Below are positions 1 to 11,600 of a stretch of 64,000 nt of DNA, piece by piece (position 1 is the first letter of the stretch; each line of letters opens with the position of its first letter). The notes beneath the pieces are model-generated. The model ran no database searches. It had not been told where the DNA came from and worked only from the letters and a program-made list of their open reading frames with translations. The DNA comes from Polytrichum commune (taxonomy: Eukaryota; Streptophyta; Polytrichopsida; Polytrichales; Polytrichaceae): positions 72,927,554 to 72,991,553 of the forward strand of contig OX485803.1 of NCBI GenBank assembly GCA_950295325.1. The letters run 5' to 3'. A program made the translations under genes and the position numbers.

Positions 1-336
1 TATCCTCTACCTCAACATGACCTTCGGTTGGGAGTTGGTTGTTTTGCTTACATCAGTAAGTTTTCGGTGCATGCTTAAAGGTAGTGTGGAGGTTTGAATG
101 AAGAACCTTCTATATCGGTTCATTGAGGATCAAACTCATTTTGGCGCGCCAAGAGTTGCTAAAATGAGTTTGGCCCTCAATAAACCAAAACAGAATATTT
201 TTCATTCAAATTCAAACACGACATCCAAGCATGCACCACAACTGGAAAGTAACTGTTGACATTGTTTGCAAAACAACCAACGAAAATCCATAGGGGACCA
301 ACTCCCGACGACAAGTCCCATTGAGTTAAAGGATAA
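1..336. mobile_element. Foldback MITE (family F), copy 1
   Basis: An almost full-length imperfect palindrome. The left end (TATCCTCTACCTCAACATGA, then a GGGAGTTGGTTGTTTTGC block) is matched in reverse complement by the right end (CAACTCCCGACG, then TTGAGTTAAAGGATAAC). The centre carries the perfect palindrome TTTGGCGCGCCAA near 144. Two relatives lie at 30266-30610 and 36513-36860, inside introns of CPOX and PI31. There is no coding potential; the short open frames here are by-products of the palindrome. The element may begin just before base 1. Confidence 0.75.
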
Positions 337-1071
337 CTCTATTGTCTTCAGGGATTTGACAGAGAGAATTCTATGCACATCACTTGATTTCAAACGAAAT
401 GCTGACAGCGAATCCCTTGTGGCCGAATTTCATGGTCTCTTAACCCTAAATCTTATCACTGTACACAACATTCACTGTCCTGCAATCCTCATAAGCTCTC
501 ATCAACTTGATTGGGGAACTAGACACGTAAAGGGTGGGAAAACCTTAAATTGTGAAACTTAGCAGACAAAAGACTTAAAGCCCACAAACGTGCGTACCTA
601 AGAAATGTCCGTGTCAATGTAGAGGCCTCACCCTGCTTCACAAGCATTGAGGTGACCTTCAGAAACATCACCATCTCCCCATCAACAACAGCATCTGCAA
701 AAATTCCTCATCACATTTGACAAACCAAAATACTTGTCATGAACCTTGCCAAGAAAGCTACCAAGAATCAAGATGAGGCCAAATTCTTTTCGCTTTTACA
801 CCTGCTTTTGGGCAACTCTCATCACTTGATCGCACCCAACACCACTCTTCATCGACTCAATTCTTTGCCACAGGCAATAAGACACCAATGCTTATCAATA
901 ACAGTTCGTGATCGACACAGTGACTTGTAGGTCAATCCCTCAAATTCTCCTTTCCCGCAATCAACTAGCTCAACCCTCTTCCGGCCCAACCCAGAACCTG
1001 AAAGTGGATGTTTGTTGCTTAAGTTTCCCTCACTCCACCTACGCCTTCGAATCTTCTCTCATCGTTACTGC
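337..1071. other. Intergenic, no gene seen
   Basis: Short open frames of about 60 codons lie here, but none has recognisable domains, splice-supported extension or protein-like composition. No structured repeat was recognised. Confidence 0.5.
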
Positions 1072-1649
1072 GAATATTGCAGACCTTGGACAACTCACCA
1101 ACTAATTCAACTATTAGTTAACTAGTTGGCTTTCCCACTTGTAGTTGTTCGCGATTCCACCTGCCAAAAAATGTAGTTAACTATAGTTGTTTTAAATTCG
1201 ATCTGCCAAAAACTCTAGTTAACTATAGTCATATTTAGTGAACTAAATATCTGGTTAACTAAAGTTGAGCGCAACATGTTCACGGGATTGTATTGTAATG
1301 TTGTAGTGTCACTAGTGTGTTATTTGTGTTGTTGGTGTACATGGAGATTGTTCCGGAGCCCAACATTGTGACTTATAACATTGAGCCCAATCTATTGTAA
1401 TGATCGTATAAAGGCATTTCTTGATGATCCTCAGTGGGTTGAGCATATTAAAGACCCTTAACTAAAACAAATCAAGAGACAAAGTTCTTCGAATATATAA
1501 TAATACTTGGACTTTTTCTAATTAATTATAGTTGTTCTTCAAATCGGTTTGAATTTTTTCTAGTACACCATAGTTGTTCCCTAAAATGTGTTGTAAAAAA
1601 TCTAGTTAACTATAGTTATTTTGGCAATTGTCCAAGGTCTAGAATATTA
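1072..1649. mobile_element. hAT-like non-autonomous element (family H), copy 1
   Basis: The element body is 1080-1641 (562 bp). It starts CAGACCTTGG and ends CCAAGGTCTA, a 10-bp terminal inverted repeat with one mismatch, and is flanked by GAATATTG (1072-1079) and GAATATTA (1642-1649), an 8-bp target duplication with one difference. Termini of the form C/TAG plus an 8-bp duplication are the mark of the hAT superfamily. The interior repeats AGTTAACTATAGTTGTT-type motifs in both orientations near each end, as subterminal transposase-binding repeats do. There is no transposase. A second copy, in reverse orientation, is at 55030-55597. Confidence 0.8.
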
Positions 1650-1698
1650 CTTCTCACAAAAGTCACCCTATAGCAACCCCATTTTTTTCCGACTACTA

Positions 1699-2071
1699 AC
1701 ACTAATATGATATTTAGTGTCATAGGGTATTTTATGTCACTATGGTAACTTTTCGGATGACACTTCCTATGAATAAGTGAACAAATATTGTCATGGATGA
1801 TGGATGAGTTCATCCATTGGCCAAACCTTACCTTCTCTTGTCAGCAATCTCTGATGAAATATTATCATGGATGATTGAAATTTGGATGAAAAAGCACTTG
1901 GTAAGTGATAGTAATTGCAACACTATAAATCTATAATCCCCCAAATTTTTTTTACAATGAATGACAAATAATGTTAGATTAACATATAGTGTTGGTGACA
2001 CTACACCACGGTTTACAAGTAGTATTGAGCAAGATAATTAGAAATGGTGACACTAAATATCATATGTAGTG
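1699..2071. mobile_element. TA-inserting MITE, family A, copy 1
   Basis: The termini are CACTAATATGATATTTAGTG and its near reverse complement (CACTAAATATCATATGTAGTG). Copies 2 and 3 are at 4764-5133 and 56438-56757, and interior blocks around 'GTCATGGATGATGGATGAGTTCATCCATTGG'-like sequence are conserved in all three. A short minus-strand frame starting MNSSIIHDN recurs in each copy. This is conserved at DNA level only; it diverges and stops at different points. No transposase. Confidence 0.75.
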
Positions 2072-4049
2072 TAGTAGTCATTTTGCTACAGTGAAGTGAA
2101 TCGATTTACACACACATGTTGAAGAAAGAGAAAAGAGAAAAATGTCTTCTAAGGTGCCACCTCTACTCTTTGTAGGTTAGAGGTGGATTCAACTAGCTTC
2201 ACATGGGTGGATTGGAGGATTATTCAAATATTATCATGGGAAGTAGGAAACTGAATCGATAATGGAACTTGAAATGGAATATAGTCGTGAGCTTTAGGGA
2301 ATGCAAAAGAAAATGAGATGCATGTGGGAGGCTGACCTTATAGTAAGGAGAGAGACATAGAATGTTGAGAGAGAGAGAGAGAGCACAAAAATCGGATTAA
2401 AACCTATTATGGAATGGTTATAAAGTGGTTCAGAATTATCATGACTAGGGGAGATAAGTCACTATGGAAATGGACAAGACATGATGGAAAATTTGAGAGT
2501 AATGATGATGTTTAGTTGGCAAATAGTCTAGTCGATATGATTAAACAAGATTGTGACATGCTTGAAAATAAATTAGGCTAAGCATTTAAGCTAATTAGCT
2601 CATGATTGAATGGATATAGCCTATAAACCTATAAGGTTGTTTTGAAGATGTTGTAGGAATTGAGTAGGACTTTGTGTGTTGTGTGGCAATGAAGGATGTG
2701 AGATAAGTGAATTCTTAATTGAAACTAATGAAAGATAAAAGAAATAAAGAAGCTATTAGTTTATGTTTAAGGGTGATTAAATCTCATTCTAAGTAAGGAA
2801 GAATTACTAACCCCAAATGGATCATAATCCTTTGGAAGACTATTGCCACTAGAAAAGACAATTGTCTTTACAAAGACTATTGCCACAGTTGAAACAACTT
2901 CACGACAAATGTAGAAACATGTTATTAAGGTTATAGGAGTTGTCACATAGGATGGACTCACACACTACTGAGAAAGCACATTGAACCATAAGATGGGAGA
3001 TTAAGCTTAATAAAAGAGAAATGAGGGAGTGAAAGACATAGATTGTTATTAAAATCCTTAATCCAATGTGACTATAAACCTTACAAACACTATCTCACTC
3101 TTCCCTGAATCCTAGTTCCCTAGGTTGTTTTCTTTGGTAGATTAAAGTGATAACAAAAACCTAACTACATTTTGACACTATTGTCGAGGAAGGCTATGAT
3201 CATGTTTTGAGATTAAGTTGGAAAGCAATCAATAACATTTGATTAGCGTCATAGTCCTTCACAATGAATGTACACAATAGATGGAGATTTAGAGAACGTA
3301 AAATAGGGATAAGGATCATGTTGGTGGAAGTCAAGTGAACCTCATTGACAACCGCACTTGCCTATCCCTAACCCTACATTTCCCTCTAAACCTTATAGAA
3401 ATGAGGTTATCCTAGTACCCGAGCCTATTACGAGAAATGACACTAGAATCTATCAACTCCTAAATATTATTGCTACTAGGCTAACTAGATTGGAACACTA
3501 CGTCTACAACATGTCTGAAAGATTAAAGAGTGATTGATACCTTAGATACAATTTCCCAAATGTAGGTGAATTACGGAGTGAAATTCAACAAGAAATATCT
3601 GAACCTTTTGAACAGGAATTTGTCGGGAATTCATATAACCGAGTACATAATCTATGATTACCTAACTTAATCACATATTATCGTTGTCAATGGTTGGATG
3701 AAGAATTGCAAAGCCTTTAATGCAGCCTTTAATATATATGAACCTATCATAATAAATAGTCAGAGCCTTAGTTTGCCGATGACCCCTCCTTACTGTACCA
3801 GTGTAACTTGTTGCCACCCCGGATGCAGGTCGTAACAAAACCTTGTCAACTTTCATTGACCACATTTAAATCACACGATATTGATGAAAAGCCAAGAACC
3901 CCATTGCAAATTATCCTCAAGTTCATGGATTCGCAGTTATTTTAATGAAGCCTTCCGTGAATATTTCTCGAGGGTGTTATTTCCAAGCTAGGTGCATCTC
4001 AAGTTTTCAAAGTGTTGGGTGGGTGTAGATGTTTCCACCACCTTAAAAG
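2072..4049. other. Intergenic, no gene seen
   Basis: AT-rich sequence with a GA microsatellite at about 2366-2384. The small open frames (64 codons or fewer) show no domain or exon structure. The flanks are MITEs, so this is probably old repeat-derived DNA. Confidence 0.5.
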
Positions 4050-4590
4050 ACCGTTCATGGTATTTGGTGTCACGTACACTATTTGCGAGGGGCCTAAACT
4101 AGATGTCTAAAGGTCTCAAAATGTTATGCTTGCTGATTGTCAATATTATTCCATTCATCAACACCATGTAATTGTTTCAAGTGACAAAATATCTATATTA
4201 TGACATCTGGAGTACCGCATTGGGATATGCTAGATGATAGTCTTGCGTTTTAGTATGCCAGGGAAATGTACTTTTGAATGTACTAATGGCAAGTGTCAGA
4301 TGTTTATATTTTAGTATGCAAGAGGAAGATAGTTTTGAGCACACTAATGGCAAGTGTCATTTGTGTACACTTTAGTCTACTTGTGGACCGTTGTGTAACA
4401 TAGGCATGGCACCTCATAACACTATTGAACGTACTCAATCCAAGCTATCAGTAAGTGCACTTGAATGCCAATTGTCTTGAGGTGGCTTTTATAGTGAAGT
4501 TGTTCTCCATCAGTGACACCTAGCATACACCTAATATATGAGTTGTAAGCGAATTTATTACGCATGTGACACTAAATACCATAAATGGTG
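4050..4590 (+). mobile_element. TA-inserting MITE, family D, copy 1
   Basis: The left end (CCGTTCATGGTATTTGGTGT) and right end (ACACTAAATACCATAAATGGTG) are imperfect inverted repeats, and the right end is followed by TA. The interior matches 60361-60848 in the same orientation and 42760-43259 in reverse, including the blocks AGCCTAAACTAGATG, GGCAAGTGTCA and ACCTCATAACACTATTGAAC-like sequence. The element is about 0.5 kb and non-coding. Confidence 0.75.
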
Positions 4591-4763
4591 TAGTCATGTA
4601 TGCTAACACAACAATTGAAACTTGCGAGTGGTGAATGTGAATGGTGAGCTTAAGGGTGAGTTTTCATGTAGGTTGCTCGCCCATCAGATTCTAGTGTGAA
4701 TAAGGACACCCCCGACCTAATGTAGAGGGAATATGGTGGGATGGGGTTCGTATGTGCCAATTG

Positions 4764-5133
4764 CACTAAATATGAAATTTTGAGTGTCATACGGTATTTT
4801 ATGTCACTATGGCAAGTTTTCAAATGACACTTCTTATAAATAACTTTACAAACATTGTCATGGATGATGGAGGAGTTCATCCATTGACCAAAACCCTGCC
4901 TTCTCTTGTCAGCAACTTGTGATGAAATATTGTCATGGATGATTAAAATTTGGGTAAAAAATCACTTGGTAAGTGGCAGTAATTGCAATAATGTTAGTCT
5001 ATAACCCCCCCAAAGATTCAATACAAACTACAAATAATGTTGGGTTAACATTTAGTGTTGGTGACACTATACGGTGGTTTACAATTAGTATTGAGCAAGA
5101 CAATTAGAATTAGTGACACTAAATTCTAATTGT
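4764..5133. mobile_element. TA-inserting MITE, family A, copy 2
   Basis: It begins GCACTAAATATGAAATTTTGAG and ends in the near complement (GTGACACTAAATTCTAATTGTC). The interior aligns with the copies at 1699 and 56438. It was inserted into a dispersed repeat whose other copies lie at about 44632-44745 and 6876-6995. It abuts the large inverted-repeat element that begins at 5139. Confidence 0.7.
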
Positions 5134-5138
5134 CAACT

Positions 5139-6843
5139 AATCCGGGCCCACTTACTGACCTCCTCCTCCCGGTTACCAAAGATAAAGTTTGAGTCCCGGG
5201 TATGCAACTCCCATATTGTATGGCCTTGATTGTAATCACTTATAATGCATTTAATCCAATCTCGAGTGATATAAATTATTTTATTGTAGGAAACTCTTGT
5301 AGCACTTCTAACAAGGAATCCAAAAATGTAATTATATATAGAAAAATAATATTCCTTGAAACATATAATTGCATTAAAAACCTAATTATATGAGTTTTTT
5401 TAATACAAGTACCATAGGCCAAACTACCCAACTTTTTGGGTTTTTAAATAAAATTCAAGATATTATTTTTATAAATAAAAAATTACCAATGACTTTTTAT
5501 TTTTATTTGGAGGCAACTACTCGTATGTGTCTTTTAAAATTATGCATAGGCATGGGTTAAAGCAATAGGTATTCCAATTCTTTATATATGTTGTGGAGAT
5601 TTTTATATTTAATAATAGATGTGCAACCCAACTTTTTCTACATCTCATTTTATTTTATTTGGTCTTCAACCAACTTTTTGGTCCTTTTATTTTTGTATAA
5701 TTTGATATAATTTTTACAAAAGCTGTCTTTTAAGGCGTTTTTAATGTGATGCCACTTGCATATAATATGGGAGTTGCAAACCTGAGGTTCGAGGACCAAC
5801 ATTGGTTCTCTTTAATTCTTCAACTGGTCTTAACCCCTAAAGGACCGGGGGTGTTTTAGCTTAGGTCATGTTTTCTTGATTAGCTCTTGTAGCAAGCTCA
5901 ATTTCTTATTAGTGTGGGGTAATTTTCACGATCGGCACCGTTGAAACTAAAGAAGACTTACATAGCTTGTTTATGAAAAAAAGATCAACAAGATCGCACA
6001 ATTTCTGAGAAATCGCCACCATTGAGAAGATTGATGGAAATTGTTTGGGCAGGGGGTACTTCGTACTTATGCTGGAATCAGATTGCTTAGAAGTGCTCCA
6101 AAACATCTGAAATTTTTATCACATGTAAAGAACATTATGACCCTCATGTGGAATTTTTTTCGTCAAATTCTGAGGTGTGGAAAAAAAGATATGGAACTCT
6201 GAAGTCTCCAAGCAATGAGATTGGGCCCAAAAACTGAAAACTCAAAGAATTCGCCAAAAATCCAATCCTTCATCATTTTCTGATCGGAAAAGACCATTGG
6301 ATCCATCTCGCAAAAACAGCCAGGGTCCTCTCCCCGCAAATTTGGACTTCTTTGGAACAATCTCATCCAATTTGCACTTTTCTACAATCAAAAGCCCCCT
6401 AGGGGCCTTACGGTCCTTTAGGGGTTAATCCTTCGATGACCGACACTTGTAGGTTGAAGATTCTTTAGTGGGCGCATGGAAGTCTAGCAGCATGTGTCCA
6501 CACCCCTCCACATTCTAGTGAACCGCCAGAATGTGGTTGGATGCCAATTTTTGCTTAGAGTGAGTTTCCATGTAGGCTGCTCGTCCACTAGATTCTAGGT
6601 AATAGTGGGTCAGAGGTGTTCGCATGTAGTTAAGCACAAGCCACCATCCAACCACATTATGGCGGTCTCTTAGAATGTGGAGGGCTATGAACTCGTGTTC
6701 CATGAACACACTAGAGAATCTTTAACCTACAAGTGTTGGTCACCGAAGGATTAAGACTAGTTACAAACTCAAGGAAACCAATGTTGGTCTAGAAGTCCAT
6801 CCTTGATAACCAGGAGAAGGCAGTTAGTAGGTGAGCCCGGATT
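5139..6843. mobile_element. 1.7 kb element with nested inverted repeats
   Basis: Outer ends: AATCCGGGCCCACTTACTGAC at 5139 pairs with the reverse complement of GTTAGTAGGTGAGCCCGGATT ending at 6843. Inside are further inverted pairs: a segment with GCAACTCCCATATTGTA (about 5200-5225) against about 5757-5790; CCTAAAGGACCG (5836) against CGGTCCTTTAGGGG (6411); and two arms of about 110 bp at 6424-6543 and 6643-6757. The right part is repeated at about 43980-44290. No transposase frame was seen. Class is uncertain: foldback-like, or a composite of several MITEs. Confidence 0.6.
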
Positions 6844-7363
6844 TGAGAAGATGGGAGTAGCTAGTTGGCACATACGGTGAAAATCACTTGGTAAGTTCAA
6901 GTTTTCAAATCCAAGTGATTTTCATACATTTGGGCGGGTTTGTCCTTATTCACACTAGAATCTGGTGGGCGAGCGGCCTACATGGAACCCAATCTAAGTG
7001 GGTGCATGAGAGGCATGTCAAGCCTCCGCTTTCCACTTTGCATGCAGGCTCTCAGTGGTCACGTGGATGACCACTACTTCATCTTCCGCGATGAAGCGCC
7101 ACAAGACCACCGAACATGCAGATAGCAAGCTCTCCCCATCGCATTCTTCATAAGCAGCCACCTCCCGCCACATTCCTTCCAACCATTCCACATGATCCTT
7201 TGCTCTCCACTTCCATTGGAACTGTACAGCTTACAGCTCTCGATCCTCATATTCCACGCTTCGATTGGCCTATCTTCAGATTGCAGCTGTAGGTCGACTT
7301 GCTTCTCAAGAAATACTCGTCAACTTGGACGAAGACGTTGAGTTTGCATCGGATTCAATCACC
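6844..7363 (+). other. 5' region of the LEA-like gene
   Basis: This contains a fragment of the dispersed repeat also found at about 4650-4762 and 44632-44745 (here about 6876-6995), then about 300 bp of non-repeated, C-rich sequence leading to the LEA-like start codon. Promoter and 5' leader are presumably here, but I could not assign a TATA box or transcription start with confidence. Confidence 0.4.
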
Positions 7364-8690
7364 ATGGCCGTTGTCATGCAGCTGACTAGTTCTCTGGCAC
7401 TTCCAGCCACTGGAGTCAATGCTGTCTCTAGACTTCCTAGCAATGGGACTGCCAGGGTCACGCCTGCTGCTGCCAACACCAGGATTCCCATGCGTCCGCT
7501 TGTTGCAGTCCGCGCCAGCGGCACTCCAGCAAGTGGTGGCACCACTGTCAGCGCCTAACCCGATGCCTTTCTTGGCTGAATGATTTCAGTGTGGCATTCA
7601 AGTTGATGTGCCATGTTAATTGGAGTGACCTCTATGACTTGTGGTCGACCTGTAGCAGCGGTTGAATGTGTTGATAATGTGTGGGGAGGGCATCATGGTG
7701 GAAAGTAGATGATGGGTTTTGAATGGTTTTTTTTTCCTGACTGGCCCACTTCTTCTAGGATATGTGGAAACACGCGATTGGTACAAGATGGTTAGTGCGA
7801 TTATGTGGACTTGTTTGAATGGTTTAAGCAGACAATCCAACCTTGGAGGCACACCAAACCATCACATAGGTCCACTCATATGTATGTGACATCCTATTGA
7901 GAAAAGTAACGGAATAAGGGTTGTCTACCTTGGACACCATATTTGTCCTGACAGAGCACACTTATGATATGCCACATGCCTTGAAGCGGTATTTTATTGC
8001 GATGTTGTGGCCAAGCTACAGGTAGGGCTTGTGACTTCATAACAGCCATTATACGAGATAGACACAACAACAGCAGCAAGGCTAATGTAAGGCTAATTGT
8101 GTCAACAACAGCAGCAAGGCTTGTCCCATCCCACCTGGATCTTTAGTTGCTAACCCCGTGATTCCAGATGGATTATGTGGGTTGATGATCGAATAGTCTG
8201 GGCCACAGTCAATCAGATGCATAGTGTTACAGTGTCTTCAAATCAATCCTCTCTTGCCTGTGGACGAAGTCCAATTTTCCACATTAGGTTTCACCTAAGA
8301 ATCAGTGAGGAATTAGCAGATTCAGAAGGAAGTTGATAGTTTGGAGAATCTGTTAATGATAACGGCTGTGGAGGAATTGTAATATATAAAATTTGTGTAC
8401 ACTAACCTTTTTGGAGGCGAATTGATCAACTATTGCAGGACAAGGCAGGGTACGCACAAACAAATGCAGGGGGCTCCCGAGCTCAAAACCCATCAAGCTT
8501 CGCAAACGATGTGGTGGAGGGTGCGAAGGACAAGGTTGCAGATGCTCAGAAATCTGCTGCCAACCTAGGTGCGGAGACGCAGGAGAATTTGAAGAACGTA
8601 GGCCAGGAGACTAAGGAAGGTATTGCTAACGTCGTGGATAGCTCCAAGGAAGTTGTGGACCGAGCTGTGCCCTCAAACCCAGGGCACTAA
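7364..8690 (+). CDS. LEA-like protein, probably plastid-targeted, 2 exons
   Basis: Proposed exons are 7364-7546 and 8439-8690, giving about 144 residues. Exon 1 (61 residues from ATG at 7364) is rich in Ala, Ser, Thr and Arg with almost no acidic residues, as in a chloroplast transit peptide, and ends near VRASGTPASGGTT. Exon 2 follows a clear TTGCAG acceptor and encodes a hydrophilic Lys/Ala/Glu/Asp-rich protein with amphipathic repeats such as AKDKVADAQKSAANLGAETQ and KNVGQETKEG, typical of group-3-like late embryogenesis abundant proteins, which protect membranes and proteins during drying. The proposed donor (ACT/GTCAGC) is weak but keeps the frame; if it is not used, exon 1 stops at 7558. 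The open frame extends upstream of 7364, but MAVVMQL is the natural transit-peptide start. Localisation is inferred. Confidence 0.6.
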
Positions 8691-11600
8691 ATGAATCCAT
8701 CACGCCACCTGTGTAACCTGATGAATGTGCACAGAGAATTCCAGAATCCCAGCCTAGAATTGGACCCAAGTTGGCTTCCTCTGTTCAATCAATTCTACTA
8801 CTGCCTTGAATGTGCCAAAACGCAATCCTGCAATGAAACTGATTCATTTGCAGAAAGTTGGGCATGAATTGCAATTTAAATCGGGTGGTGTAATCAGGGC
8901 CATTGAATGCATTTTCTTTTGTGTGATTTTGGACCATAGCCAGATCAAAAGTACATTACCTCTTGAATGTTTGGCACTCTGCAACTGCATTCTAGAACAC
9001 GGTAGTCATTACTTGGAGACTTTGGAAAGTCTCAAAATGAATATTACCCGAGTTTGGGATGCCTGGGAATGTTGGAAACATTAGGAACGATGCGAACACA
9101 ACATTTTGCATATTTTTTGCATGAGAAATAATTTAAATCCAATTATAGTTTATACCTAATTTTTAATTAAAATATGCACCAAAGGCATTTCAATGACACA
9201 AAATTAGATGATTGAATTTTTACTAAAAAAATTGTGAAGTCCAAAATCAACCATCAAATTTTATAATTACAGATTCTTGGGTGTGCATTGTAACATAAAG
9301 AGTCGTATGGAATAAGATGGCACATCCCAAAATAATTTGATGTCATACGAGTATGAAGTGCCAATTAATAATTAGAATATATAATTGCATTTACACAATG
9401 TTTGTAATACAACATGTGAAAAACATTTGATAGCACATGGAAAGTTGGTTTTCACATCTGCAAACATACCATACACCAAGCTCCAGATCCTCCCGTAGTG
9501 CAGTCTTCCAACGGAAATATTTGAATGCCCTCGGATCAATGGGCATAGTTTGCACCAAAAGTTACAGCTGTAAAGAATAGATTTTTAGGGTTGCTGAGGC
9601 ACAACGAGCAAAAGAGAAAAAGACAGTTGCAAGGCTTTTGCAACTACTAATTAAGTGAATTATTAAACTCCATGGTATTAAGATAAATAGTGTAAATTCA
9701 AATGCAAATTTGGCATTCAAATCATTCACTAAAGAGTGGCCTTTATGTTCTATATTGAGTATATAATAAATCTATCTTCCATTTTGGCCGTCCACATTTG
9801 GATGCATCCATATTGTCTTCAATGTTTGGGAATTGAATTTAGATGCTATGCCACGGGTGCAATCTCAAACATTTGAGGTTTTTAAAATTTTGGTTTTATG
9901 ATTGTAAATGATCAATTTCCATGTAATTTGTTTGTCTTTGTAGTATTTTGTATTGTGTAATTCAAATTTCAAGTCCTTTATTAGTTTCCAAATCATGAAA
10001 AAATCTCAAATTACCAAATATAATGTTTGACACTATTACTTTGTGGAAAGACAAAAAGTCCTTCCGTGAGCACATTCGTAAGTGCTTAACCATCTTTATA
10101 AGGTTTAAATAATCAAGTATGTCACCACTCAGTTGACAGTGAAAGTGGTGGAGATAGGGTTAATGCTCAAATAAATTAGCATTGAATGAAGAAATTGAAA
10201 GATCTTATTGATGTGGGACTGAAACCTAATGCTACAACATAATTCATAAGCAAAATCTTACGATTGTCAACAGCCTCGAAAATGTCATTGTGGCAAACAT
10301 CTGTTTTCAAACTACAAATCAACAAATTGTAGTGAATTTTGTGTGTCTCTCTCTCACAAAGACTCGAAATGGAAACAAGACCAAGATGAGAGAGCCTATT
10401 CCCCTTCCACTTTCATTTCATCACATCATGTTCAAGGGATAGTTTCTAGATTTCAAGTATATGCTCTTCATGCCAAATACTATCTAGGAATGTTTTGAGC
10501 TCTTCCATTATAAACTAGATTTTTATTCAAAACTTACTTCAGTGGCAATCCAATTTTGCATCAATGAAGGAGTCTACTGTTGTTCAATAATTCTTGACAT
10601 TGTTCTTGACATTGTTATTGTAGTGCATACCTCCTAGCACACTTTGTGGGCAAGGACCCCAAGGAGTAGATAGCAATCTCAGGCAACTCATACTTGTGGA
10701 CCACCTGTATAACGCTCCGTAAGGTATGTAGGTGTTATTTGGTTCATTCTTCATGTTCTTCAACTTCTACTGATTAAAATTACACAACGAAACTTGTATT
10801 GCATTCCCAAATCTTCAATGAAGCATAAATCAAAAGTGCATTGGAAATCGGACCTTCCCTACTTTAGTTATACTTATTGGAAGTGCATGTTTGTTGATTT
10901 CTTAATTGGATGCATAGGTCCTCCCAATTGTGTTCACTATTGTTGAGGGTTGTTTTACACATGTGACCAATAACTATGAGAAGAAATGATTTATGATTTC
11001 TTGTGGTCATGCTCAGCAGTCCGAAGACCATGACCAAGACAAATCCATGTCACATTTTAAAAGCCTTGGTCATGCGTCATATAGTAATAGGCAGACTTAG
11101 ACTCCTAGGATTGATGAGTGGATTTGATCTCGAAAGAAATCCATATGCTCAACATTGCACAGAACATTATGAAGTTGAAGATAATGCCTCCACTCGCCTT
11201 GTTTTCATGGATCGCACATAGATGACTTGGCAATGGGCCTTTTGCACTAAGAACAGACAGACACCAAAAAGCCACATGTTGAATAGAGATTGCATTTGTT
11301 AACTATTCTAGACACAATAATCAACATAACTGAAGGGAGGGATCTGTATGATCGTTTGATAACTCAGAGAAACTCAGAGAACCTTCAGTTTGACAATGAA
11401 TAGGATATTTGTACAAGCTTCAAAGTGGGATGCCTCCCTCAATTTTAGCTTAAATGCTGGCTGACGTGTCTGTATTTTCTCAACAGTCACCTTGATTGTG
11501 AAATTTTCCTGGTTTTGAGAGGTACAGACATACAGACACCATTCAATATTTAAATATGATAAGTGTCTCATGAGAGTCTTGCCAAGTCCAGATGCGCATT

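Noticed and set aside
1616..4880. Repeated minus-strand frames beginning MNSSIIHDN as a conserved small protein
   Set aside because: They lie in copies of MITE family A, start at the same DNA position but diverge and terminate differently; the similarity is that of the repeat, not of a selected protein.
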